A DNA stretch of 64,000 nt from Schistosoma mansoni. Its lineage: Eukaryota > Platyhelminthes > Trematoda > Strigeidida > Schistosomatidae. Below, piece after piece: positions 32,870 through 44,038 of this stretch (within the stretch, counting starts at the first letter, position 1; each line of letters begins with the position of its first letter). Position numbers and translations under genes: made by a program. Location: NCBI RefSeq assembly GCF_000237925.1, contig NC_031502.1:20830909-20894908 (forward strand), in the 5' to 3' direction. Under the pieces are notes generated by a model. That model saw only the letters and a list, made by a program, of their open reading frames with translations. It did not search any database and had not been told where the DNA came from.

Positions 32870-33740
32870 TTTTGTGACGGGAACGCGATTGATATAATGG
32901 AAACAATTATCATCATGACCAATTGTACCAGTGATTGCTTTACTATATTTGTTTGTTTAACTGTACCAAAGACACCTTTCCTTCCGTTGTCCATCCTGCT
33001 TGCACGAACGCACTTGCGCTCCTCAGTTTCGCCTGTAATCTTTGGCACGTCTCGGTATACTTTTGATACCACGAGATCGCCAACAAGTATATCTTACCTA
33101 GGCCATTAGCAGCCTTCTGGATTTTGGCCTACCGAGGGATCCAACTCGATAGTTGGCACGTAATCTTCTTGTAGTGTTAATCATAGTCAATCGCAACTCG
33201 ACGCCATCTACAACTGTATGGCTAAAACACAACGTTATGACAGACATGTACTGTAAAGAATCAGCAAAAGAACTGAGAGCGACCACTGCAGCATGAGACT
33301 TTCGACTAGTTGACACGCGTATATTGTCCTTGACCTTGCAGAACATAGGTAAAATTTTCGACACCCAATGATCAAGCAACCGGAAGACTAAGCTAGAGTA
33401 CAGTGATATTGTACTAGTCCTACATAATAACGAAAGTTACGTTAAAATAAAGCGATGGCGAAGCTACATTTTTATGGATGGACCAGTCAGACTCAAAATA
33501 GTCTTCAATTTTTGCGCGAAATTCCTTCATCTGTTTTGTAACAGTACTGGAAATCATTATAAGTAACGTTACTAGTGTGAATCTGTTTCTCCTTTTACAG
33601 GGTGACAAGGGTAGACGATCTGGAAGAAGGGCAAGCCCTATACAAACTGGACTTGCGAAATGATGGACGGGACTATTTTGTGAATGGTATTTTCTTTTTT
33701 AGTGACCGAACTGCGTTATTTGATTCTTGAAATATATTTG
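32870..33740 (+). repeat. B block, 5' side of LINE copy 2
   Basis: 33089-33740 is the near-perfect reverse complement of 19890-20533. The extension 32870-33240 is homologous, in reverse, to 6510-6870. It therefore contains a separate repeat family joined to the truncated LINE. Confidence 0.7.
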
Positions 33741-36215
33741 TCGTACTAGCACGTAGTGCTCTCGCTTCCCATACATTCACTAATCCTAGGGGACTTTAAT
33801 GCACCCATGGTGGACTGGGGAAATCTGAGGACTGAATCGCCAGATAATTCCTTCGAACAGGAACTAGTTGATGCGGTTATCACATGTGCCCTAGTGCAAC
33901 ACGTGAAGGAAGCAACTAGGTACGACCCGGGCTCTGCATCATCCTTACTAGATCTGATATTGACTCACTATGAGGATGACGTTGCAAACCTGGATTACAT
34001 GCCACCCCTAGGCAAAAGTGATCATGCAGTTTTAACATTTGAATTCCATATAACTGTCGATCGCGAGCACGCCTCAGCTCAATCCAGATCTAACGTCTGG
34101 AAAGCAAACATACCAGACATCATGCACTCAGCATCATCAGTAGATTAGACAATAGACCCAGAGTCCTCAATCGAAACGGCTTGGAACGTATTCCGGAATT
34201 TATACTTAAAAGTCACCGCCCCCCCACATCCCTTGGACTACACCTAAGGGGCCGAGAAACTCTCTACCGTGGTCCAGTAGGGAGGTTCGCGCCCTTCTCC
34301 GTAAAAGAAGGAAAATGTGGGATAGATTTAGGTTATTGGGGACTGACGAGGCAAAATATCAGTATCCAAAAGCTCGGAATATCTGTGCCTCGACCCTCCG
34401 TAAGTCTAGAAAGCTGTACGAAGAAAAAATCGTTAGGGAATCCATAGAATGCCCTAAACGCTTGTATTCGTATATAAACCAAAGGACAAAAAGAAGAAAA
34501 AATGTTCCTTCACTATGGGGAGACAGTACTGCCTCATCACTAGTGGAGGACGACTTTAGCAAAGCTCAAGTATTCTCTAAATACTTTAGCGATGTATACA
34601 CCATAGAAACACCCTTCTCACCAGTTCATGAAAATCCCCCCACACAAGCACTGGACAGCGTGACCATTAAAGAACTCGATGTCTTTGGTCTGCTAGTTAA
34701 GCTTGACATAGGTAAATCCACTGGACCCGATGAACTGCATCCTAGGTTACTAAAGGAATTAGCTAACTTTGTTGCGAACCCTTTAAGTGTATGTTTTAAT
34801 CTATCCGTAACCCAGGGTCGCCTACCAAAAGACTGGAAGAACTCCATAGTAAGTCCAGTCTTCAAAACAGGTACAAAACATAAGCCTGAGAATTACCGAC
34901 CAATTAGCCTAACTAGTGTGGTTGTTAAAATCTTAGAAAAGATTATTCGGAAGGAGCTGTTAAAGTATCTCAATGGAAACCGGATCCTCCTCGAAAAACA
35001 GCATGGTTTTAGAACAGGTTACTCTTGTCTCACAAACATATTAGTCGCTCGTGAAAGCTGGTGCGCTCTTAAGGACCAAAAGTTACCTATAAACGTAGTT
35101 TACATCGATTTCAGCAAAGCTTTCGACAAAGTTCCGCATAACCGGCTGTTATATAAGCTAAGGAATGTCGGGATTGGAGGCAATCTATTGATGTGGATAA
35201 AAGACTTCCTAGTTGGGCGTCAACAAAGAGTAAGGGTGAACTCCAAGTTGTCTAGCTGGGAAACTGTGCTTAGTGGAGTCCCCCAGGGTACAGTTTTGGG
35301 GCCAGTGTTATTCCTCCTGTACGTAAATGACCTCCCTCATCTAATATCATCATCGGTCTTACTCTATGCTGATGATGTCAAAATATGGAGAGCGATACAA
35401 AGCAAGGGCGATAGCTTAGAACTTCAAAATGACCTGGAGAGATTATCTGAATGGTCCCAAACCTGGCAATTGCCGATAAACACTTCCAAGTGTATTGTGA
35501 TGCATATTGGCCACCAGGGTACAGATACATACATGATGAATAACACTGAGTTACCTATTGTCCAGGCACACAATGACTTAGGCGTCATCGTTAGTCAAGA
35601 CTTAAAGACTACTGCACACTGCCGTGCAATAGCCGCCAAAGGTTTTAGGACTTTATGGTCCATACGCAGGGCTTCTAGGCATCTCGACGCTAAAACGTTT
35701 CTGACTTTGTATACAGTGTTCGTACGCCCTAAACTTGAGTACTGCATACAAACAGCTAGCCCCTGCCTAAAAAAAGACAGTGAACTCTTGGAAAGGGTTC
35801 AGAGAACAGCAACTAAGCTGATTCCCGGAATAGCGAAGCTCCCGTATGGTACTAGACCGACCAAGCTAAACCTATTCCCGCTGTCATATAGAAGAATCAG
35901 AGGCGACTTGATTACAGTTTTCAAATTGCTTAGTGACAAATTTGCACCTGATATGCCCTCATTTTTCTTGTCTTCCAAAACACAAAATCTACGAGGACAC
36001 TCCAAAAAAGTTCACAAGCCCAGAACGAATTACTTGTCAGCTGACTACCGACTTTCCCATCGAATAATCAACGAGTGGAACTCATTACCTCAGCACGTGG
36101 TTGAAGCTCCATCCGTCGACTCCTTCAAAAGAAAGTTGGATCAGCTGAGAGACCATTATTGCCAGGACTAACACAGGCCATCAGGCCTCCTGTCCTTTCC
36201 AAACTGATACTGAAA
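33741..36215 (+). mobile_element. CR1-like LINE, copy 2 (5'-truncated), plus strand
   Basis: Same element and same truncation as 17426-19890, in the opposite orientation. The 3' end is at about 36210 (CCAAACTGATACTGA), where it meets the A block. Where the frames can be compared, the 618-codon RT differs from copy 1 at three residues (Asn/Asp, Ile/Ser, Ser/Phe). The endonuclease piece is identical. Confidence 0.8.
33756..36171 (+). pseudogene. LINE copy 2 ORF2: endonuclease C-terminus and reverse transcriptase, broken
   Basis: It has the same composition as copy 1: endonuclease tail with GDFNAPMVDW and SDHAVL, then in-frame TAG at 34146-34148 and the frame change at seven C near 34220. The RT frame runs 34315-36171 with FSKAFDKVPH, GVPQGTVLGP and YADDVKIW. 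That both copies share the same stop and the same C-run shift shows that the lesions predate the duplication, or were inherited from a common parent copy. Confidence 0.85.
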
Positions 36216-36352
36216 CAGACAAATAGACTAAATGGTTATACCTTAACTATTCCTCCATGAATATTGTGTGCTCTGCTTTTCGTCCTTCCTTTTTCTTTCA
36301 CCTTTTTCAGCCTCCTGCAGATACTCCACCGAAAACAGAAATGGCACGGGTG
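36216..36352 (+). repeat. A block, directly after the LINE copy 2 3' end
   Basis: It begins AACAGACAAATAGACTAAAT at the LINE boundary and matches the reverse complement of 20734-20873. Homology stops at GGCACGGGTGA, after which this copy reads CTTCGTC and the other reads GTG and then N. The sequence after 36352 continues open for a while without a recognised product. Confidence 0.6.
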
Positions 36353-36651
36353 ACTTCGTCTTACACCGTTTTAAAGCTTCCGATATTCTTGAGGGATATA
36401 AGTTCGAAACTTCTAAAAGCCCCCAACTTCGCATGTATCAATTCTCGACCATCAGTTGTATGTCGCAACGCTACCTCCATAAAGTGCGCCAAGTGTGATA
36501 TTGACATGTTTCTTACGAAATCCATTTACATTCATATCTTATGAAATATCAACCCAGCTGAGTAATTTTCAACAGTGAAAATTGTAACTTCTTTAACAAT
36601 TTGATCTTGCCTGTAAACCGGCATGCCTCATGTAACAATCTGTTATTTGAG

Positions 36652-36690
36652 AATAAATTATTATTATTGTTATTATTATCATTATGATGC
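36652..36690 (+). repeat. (TTA)n microsatellite
   Basis: An imperfect TTA/ATT repeat, possibly the tail of a retroposed element. Confidence 0.6.
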
Positions 36691-36769
36691 CTCTAGAATT
36701 CTATCACATTTCGGGACGCTCGTTTCGACCATTTTCGTTTTAATTTAGTATGACTCTTGACAGGTTCAA

Positions 36770-37566
36770 ATGAATACTTTTACCTCTTAGTGCATCTGAA
36801 CCGTTTCACACGGTGACCAGTAGCAATACCTATCAAGGACATTACTGCTGAAATGATGGCCCGCGCCTTCGTCTAATGATGGGTAGTAAACTTCGAATGC
36901 CCTTTAACTATCACTACAGACTGTGGAGCCAAGTTGAATCCGGATTATTTCGTTGTCTTACCATACTATCATAAATCATACGATTTCGAACGACCGTCTG
37001 CCACCCATAGGCAGATGGGTTGGTCGAACACTTTCATCGACAGTTTAAATTTCCACTCTCATCTGCAAACGTTTCACAACAGACGGACACTTTTCCACTC
37101 GTTTTAGTCGGTATTTGCAATGCAATGAAAGCTGACGTTGGAAAGATTGCAGCACGACTCGATTACGGAGCGACACTCCGACTTCTAGAAGAATCCTCAG
37201 GTCTTTAATCTTCTCCAATGAATATGAATCCAAACTCGCGGTTATTTACGACAACCTCTTGAGATGGCATACGAAAGACCCTTCAAGGTCCTTCATCACA
37301 AACCTATGTACCATATCATCAATACAAACGTAACCAACGATATTGTCAGCGGCGACCGTCCCAAAGCCGCCGATTTAGAGGGAGGCGCCAATAATATTGA
37401 TTTTCCCCCCGTAAACCCGAATGAAACGAACTTGACAATTATGATGCCTTCTCTCACAGTCAGCAATCAGGACGAAGCTTCTCTGGCACCTGAATACCGG
37501 CCGAAAACAACGCACTCTGGAAGAAGAGTAAGGTTTCCTAAACACTTAAACGACTGTTGCATGTAG
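36770..37566 (+). pseudogene. Gypsy integrase relic
   Basis: Broken frames show integrase core sequence: LNRFTR..PVAIPIKDIT, a TITTDCGAKLNPDYF stretch, then MVEHFHRQFKFPLSSANVSQ and ICNAMKADVG. After another break the open frame 37264-37566 has the C-terminal pol end HSGRRVRFPKHLN. It is a dead fragment, possibly of the same family as the two minus-strand Gypsy relics, on the opposite strand. Confidence 0.7.
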
Positions 37567-37569
37567 GAC

Positions 37570-39840
37570 ATTGCATAAATTTGTCTTATTTGTATTGTGT
37601 TAGAAAACATGTTTTCTCTACTATGCTAATATATGTGTATAGTTTCCCTCTTCAAAAATCTAAGACAAATCATTAGGCACATCTTTTTTATGCTGTCGCA
37701 TGGTATATGCATGTATGCCAGTTTTCTGCGCAATTTTTATCCACACGAACGTACGAGTGTGTTTCGACATCTGCTTGCATTTTCATTTTGTTCCGTTCTC
37801 ATGACAGTTGAAAAAAAAGATGAAAAGCAAACGAGGGATAAAATGAGTAGAAATCTGCGCCGTACGTCTTTTCACAGCTATGTTGTGACTCGCCCGCCAT
37901 TATCTTGGGGAATGACGACCAGATAATAGCCAACTATCAGAAGTGTTTACCGAGGCGCTTCCAGGTATACTGTGAGCCGCTCCACAGTCTTAGAGTGAGA
38001 ACTTAAAAATTTTCAGAACACTTAAAATGACTTCTCATGCAGCCGAAATCATATTTGCTATGTTTGTTTATATTTGTCTGCTTATCGATTAAGGAATCGA
38101 TCATCCATTACTACCAAACACGAAACTATTCACTAGAATCCTTGTATTTCTTACGTAACTGAGGGAAACATTATTATTCCTGGAAATCTTCGCCACTTCT
38201 TTAGTGTGTGGTGCTTTCTTGAGAAAGAGTGTATAGAACAAACTCTGATAATCTTATACGATATCTATCGAGTGCTACCATTCTCTTGGGCGATTTAAAA
38301 GGTCACACCATCCAAAGAGTGCTAAATATCTATAATTCTGAGAAGGTTGATGAAAATCATTGCGCTTTAGATCATGACTTTTTTGATGAAGTGTATTACG
38401 AACTTTATCACGCCAACATTGTATTGGGCAGTCTTTTGACCTTGATGCTATTTCACATACTTCCTTATGCGTTCCCCACCTCTTACTTGATTTATAAGAC
38501 CTGGATCGAGCAGGAAAATTTATTGACTTGATCGATTCTGTAAGATTATTACCCACAAAACAAGATCCAATATCTACATGCAAGGATTTTAAACTACATC
38601 CAGTACTTAGCCAAAGGTCAGCTGCACGACGAAACCCTGATTTCAGTAAAAAAAGGGGTTTATCGTCAGTTGTCTGGCATAGTACAACAATAAAGCCTGA
38701 TGATAGGGTCAAATTTTAACCAAAGTCAAATACTAAAAGACTTGGACAATTAGGGATTTTCAAAGTATTTTCCTGTTTAAGTCACTTTTTATTAAAGTTT
38801 GTGCATCACTGATACCACTGATGACCTTAAACTTTTGCTAATCTCCGTCGAAAGGAATGCATCGGCAAAAAGTAGTTGAACTACACACCCACCACCTAAG
38901 ACTTGGTTAACCCCGGAATGATGATTGTTCTGACTCTCTTTGCTCATCTACCATCCATAATATTGCGCAAGTCATACAATTACGATTCATTGTGTTGTGT
39001 CCATGCTACTGTCCGGTATGTGTGTGTCCATTGTTCCCTTTGTAAATGACTACTATTGCCCGTTTTTGTACAAATTTTATTGGTTTCCACCTTAAAAATA
39101 GACTGCAGTTTTTGGCAATATACATAGTTACCTGTTTTGACTGCAGCCCTACCAAGACCGTGTGAGATAGTAAAGGGAATAATCCCAAAAGTTCATCGAC
39201 GGTTAATTACTTCCTACACTTTTGGTTACATTTGATTTCGCTCGTATAGTTGTCATTGTTCGTTAACGACGAAGTTGTTGATTTACAAGGATTGATGCGG
39301 ATTGTTGAGCAGAGTGAAAAAAAGTTATTCAGCATTAACTTAAACCCTTCTGCATTGTACTTCATAGACTTTGATTGCTCAACTAACGTCTCTATTACCT
39401 TTGTCACGAGTTTGTACAAACCTATTGATTTCTTTGCACTCGCCTTTTTTGTTCCGATAACATTCCGGATATTCGGGAATGTTCATTAAGTGGTAGCCTA
39501 GCCACTCAACTGCACTAATTCTAGTCAGTTTCTTCACTACTCATGGGTTTGTTTATCTTGTAGTTTAAGTGAGTCCATTTATCTCACGGCAGTAGGGTTT
39601 TCAGATATCAGCAGCTATCACATTACCAGGTAGAAGGTTGGTTGTTTGCAATTAGAAAGTTGTGAAGTGATAATTCGAGTGCTAAGAGAAAACGATTACT
39701 CCGAGGATAACAAGTAAGTTAATTAATTAATGGTGTTTTAAAAGACGGAAATGAAATAGTAAGAGGGGAATCGGAGATGATAATGAGAGATATAGAAGGT
39801 AGCCACTGATATGCAGGTATGATAACCGCGGTAATTTATC
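37570..39840. other. Stretch without a recognised gene
   Basis: The first few hundred bases may be the LTR after the integrase relic. Two overlapping open frames on opposite strands near 38229-38719 have no recognisable motifs. Nothing else was identified. Confidence 0.4.
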
Positions 39841-41260
39841 AGACATGTATCAGGTTCGGCTGGTTCAGGAAGGAGGTGGTAATCAGTAAAAGAGCACGTG
39901 TTTGTCAAGTCACCTCTTAAAGCTATCCACTGAGCGAGCTGTAATCATCTCGGCTGGGAGAGGAATCCAGCTAGGGATAACTTTTAATGGGAAAAGGTGC
40001 ATGTGTGTCTAGTCTGTTGTCGTTTAGTGTGCAATATTTCGGGCATTGCTTCAAGGAGCGTGGTGACGATTTTACGATGATAAGTTCGCGTTGGGATGAT
40101 TCGGCGTAATTAATATGCATGCCATTATCAAGTTACCCCTTATTCTCCTGTAGCTCAAGGAGAATAGTCCTGAATGTTAGAAAATGTCCTCGTGAAATTT
40201 GTGTTTTGAACCTACCACACACCTGTTTGCATGTCTTTGTACTTGATCCGAAGGATTTCTATCTCTTCTGGTAGGGGGAGCCACAACACCGTGGACTTCA
40301 AGGTTGGGCCGTGCGTACGTTTAAAAGAGTGCCTGGAACAACCCCGGGACGAGTGCGCCGAGTTGCATTTGAATAAGGTAAAGAGTCACGTTTGCCCTTT
40401 CTGACCCTCCATATAGTTTGAGCTAGTTTCTAAGCTCATAGTGGTTACAAGCCCGAGACCATCTGCTGTGAAGACAGTCGGGAGCTGATTTAGATGGAAT
40501 GTAGGTGATTTGTGTCTGTTACGATTTCTCTTATTATCACCCAATTACTATTACTTAGTATTTTTAGATACTGCCACTCCCCACACGTCGCCAAACCAGA
40601 AGACCCTTGAACAGGAACACAACCATATTCCAAATAACAAGGGCAGATGACAGAATGGATAACGATAAGAAAACGTTAGTGTACTTATAAATTTCACAAA
40701 ACAGGATTTTAGAGTCTTCTACAAGTATCAACAATCCTGCACGGAACTTGCTTCATTTCAATCTATACCCCACTAACAGCGTCAAATAATGCAGAAAGTT
40801 CATGACACAACATTTTGACAAAATAGGTCTCAACCCACCTTCTTCGAATACTGGAGGGGGTGGCCTGCTTCCATTCTCTTAAGAGTTGGTGTGAATCTAG
40901 TGAGCTCCTAGACAGATGACACACTGGTGTGCCGATGATTTCCGCGCACCATCTTAAGATCATACGTCAAATGTTGTCACGTTCTGATAGCTTTCTAGGG
41001 TGAAGGGGTTTTAGTCTCTTTAATACTAACCTGGAAGTTGATTTCTCAGATTATCAACCAGCACCACAGCCAAGAGACGTCCTGTGCTTTCAGGCTCCCG
41101 GTTTAGTTGGTCCATGAAGTTGGAATTGAAGATCTCTGCTATATTCAAGTCAGAGAAATATTTTCTACTTGACCCTCTAAAAGTAACGATCCCATAGTTT
41201 GTAGGCTTTCTTCTGTTCAGGATACCGTAGGGATATTTGTGGTTGCCTTGCATTCTAGCT
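39840..41260 (-). pseudogene. Old CR1-like LINE relic
   Basis: On the minus strand, weak but ordered blocks appear. Near 41250-41026 is the region before the RT (YGILNRRKPTNYGIVTFRG). Near 40960-40763 is the RT N-terminal end (SSLDSHQLLREWKQATPSSI). Near 40350-40020 is the C-terminal end (CVVGSKHKFHED, then a LSYRRIRGNL-like block). The catalytic centre is deleted or unrecognisable. Confidence 0.5.
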
Positions 41261-41329
41261 GCTGGTTTGGCCTGAAAACATTTCCTCTCGCTGCAAACTT
41301 TAGTGATTCATCTGTTTTTAAATGCTGAG

Positions 41330-42720
41330 TAAAAGCTGTGATCAGAATACTTTAAGGAGACTTTTTCCTTATGTCAGGCTCTCCTTTTGTCCTGTAATAA
41401 ACTCTCCGTGACCCGCTTTGCCCAGGATCTTCGTTTTCTGGGTGTTCAAAGAATTTATACGAGATTAAGCGCCTACAACTACATAGTGTGCCTCAAAAAA
41501 TGTTGCATACCCGAAGTAGATTGCGAGATATATACCAGTTGTTCAGACTCAATAAGAGTACTTGTCTGAAGATGAGCTAAGAGAGAAGTTGAAAGGTTTA
41601 TGGTGGTGCCGTACAGCACGATGCAGAGCTGAGAGTTCACTGGCGATAGTGTTACATCACAGTTCGGTGCCTAGCAACAGGCTCGAGAAAGATGCCAAAA
41701 GTTGGTAAGTTTTATTTACCCACTGTTGTAAGACTCTTCCGATTGTTAAGGCGGATATGTCTACGGTGATTTGATATCTTGGTGTACGAGCATAATTGAC
41801 TTGGCAACAATTTCCTCAACCGTGCGAAATGCTTTCTCGTTGCAGTGCAGGTTGATGACTTTCGCATGTCCACAAAGCTGACCAACGAAAGGCTTAATCG
41901 GAAACGTGCTATTCGGTATAAACCGTCGATAAAAGTTTATCAGTCCGTCAAACGTGCGGAATGTGGTCCGTTCTGGACAATCTAGAATGCCCGCCATCTT
42001 ATTGAGCGGAAGAGGAATACTTTGAGCATCAGTATTATGCCCGAGAAAGTTGAAAATGTCGGTTCCAGTCCGACATTTCTGAATGTTTACAATAATGCCA
42101 CAATTTTGGAGTAGTTGCAAAACAAAGTCCAGATGCCAGAGATGGCATTTTCTGTTCGGACCTGTAATTAAGCGGCCATCAACATATGGGGCACGAATTC
42201 GAGACCTCTGGATATGTCATCGGCGAATCTCCGAAAAATTTGATTGCCATCTGTCAAAGCAAGAGGTATTCCCGAAGGAAGTTATGAGGGGAGTTTTAGG
42301 AATGTCTTCTACAGCCGTACAAGTTTGGTTACACGTTTTACTTAAGACGAATTTCGAGAATACAGTCATATCCTTCAGGGTAGCTGTCAGGTCGTGGATG
42401 TGTGGTAGCGATGTGTGATTTTTGTAGTGAGTCTTCAATAATCACTGTTGGATGCCAATTGTCGCTCTATTTTTTAGGAGACACATACAGAGGAGACGCA
42501 CACGGGCTGCTTGTAGCCGGATAACGCATAGGTCTATCGTATGATCGAATTCGTTTCTGGTCAGTCTTGGGTTTCTGGGAGAGAAACGGGCCACTTTCGA
42601 GAATACAGGTTGCTCTTTAGCTGTGATATGACGTGCAACATTGCTGGTTACGCATGGTAGTCGTGGTTCTTTTTTGTACAGTTTGGACTTATCGGGCAAT
42701 GTTTAGAAGTATGGACTGAC
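41330..42720 (-). pseudogene. Gypsy pol relic (RT and RNase H)
   Basis: On the minus strand: the pre-RT region (RFSPRNPRLTRNEFDHTIDL), then LPHIHDLTATLKDMTVFSK and AVEDIPKTPLITSFG of the RT. After several breaks come NCGIIVNIQKCRTGTDIFNF and FDGLINFYRRFIP, which lead into RNase H. Same family as 27050-30140. Confidence 0.7.
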
Positions 42721-42799
42721 GCTACAACTAATCGTAACTGGGTCTAACGTCCGTCAGCTTCTGCGTAGTATAACCAGGCCTCTATGTTAACAAGCTAGG

Positions 42800-44030
42800 T
42801 TAGCATAAGTTAAAAGGTGAGGGAAGTAAAAATTCTGATCTTTGATAGTATGAGTGTCTCTCGTCATAATGAGGATTAAATGTACAAATGAGCCAAAAAT
42901 TCGAGGATACAATTTTAATATCACTATACGTAAAAATGATATATAATGTTACAACCAGGAACAGTCTTGCATTTTATCGTTTGATGCGCTAGATCACGTT
43001 GCGTTCGTCACTATAGATATCACGGATATTCAGGGTTTGACAGCGTTTTGTCTATAACACCTTTATAATCGAACGGTACCGATCCAGTCAAGTCAGGGAC
43101 GAAAGCATTCGAAGAAATATTTTGAAGATAGCTGATACGTCGAGAAGTATGTGATCTAAGTTGGTTATTGGTGTAAGGGGTGTGTGGCATGGCATACCTA
43201 ACGATGATCTGGTTTAGACGAGTGACCGGGATCTTCCAGTTATGGTGCGTCTAGTAAAACCGATGAGGTCAGCATCAGTGCTGAAAACTTACAGCACTAT
43301 TTATTTTGGGGATTCATTTGCCACTGCACATGCTATTTTGTGCTGTAGCGGTTCGTATCTAGCCAATAGGTACTTTGCGTAGTAGGGGAGAATGCAGAGT
43401 AGCTTGAATGAGAACTAGAAAACAGAACAGATGAAAAAGTGAGCCGATAACACAATAAGCGGACACAATGCACTTACATTTACTTAGGAAGGTAATAGAT
43501 ACTCAGCAATACCACAAGCCTTCGATAAAGTTAATCTTGAAAGCAAAACTAGAAGCGGATAGTTTAATCCGCCAAATTACTGTGCTTTTAATATCGGGTA
43601 GAAATATACGGGGTGCAACCGTAGCTCTGATTGGTTCACTCAAGGCCGTCCTGGAGCTTTCACCATACGTTCTTAGCACACAGTTGTATGTTCTCAGGGA
43701 GTAGAGTCAGTACTTCTGTTCATTTCTAGGTTTTCTAAATAATCGCTGTGATCAACAGTAACAGCATCGGTTGTATTTGTATGACTAAACATAGGGAAAG
43801 TCGTCAAAGTACTTCGTTGTTTCGTCTTCTGAACTTTGAACTTTTCGTCAAACCAGTAATATGAATCTTAATGTTTACTTGTCTAGAATAAGGTCGTAAT
43901 ATCTTTCGGGCTATCTGCAATAACTGGATGTGTAGCATATCTGGTCTACCTTAATTTGACTCATCACCCTACTGAGGATCTCTCGGCAAGTAGCAACATC
44001 AATAATAACCATAAGTCTAACTGGGATTGG
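42800..44030. other. Stretch without a recognised gene
   Basis: It lies upstream of the first exon of the 44-49 kb gene and may hold its promoter or 5' exons. No specific element was recognised. Confidence 0.35.
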
Positions 44031-44038
44031 TCTTCGAG

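Noticed and set aside
32732-33109. 125-codon open frame on the plus strand
   Set aside because: It runs across the B repeat in antisense to the homologous copy at 6.5 kb and has no protein-like conservation.
38229-38719. Overlapping open frames on both strands, up to 145 codons
   Set aside because: No motif, no family resemblance, and frames that mirror each other. Most likely chance or worn repeat sequence.
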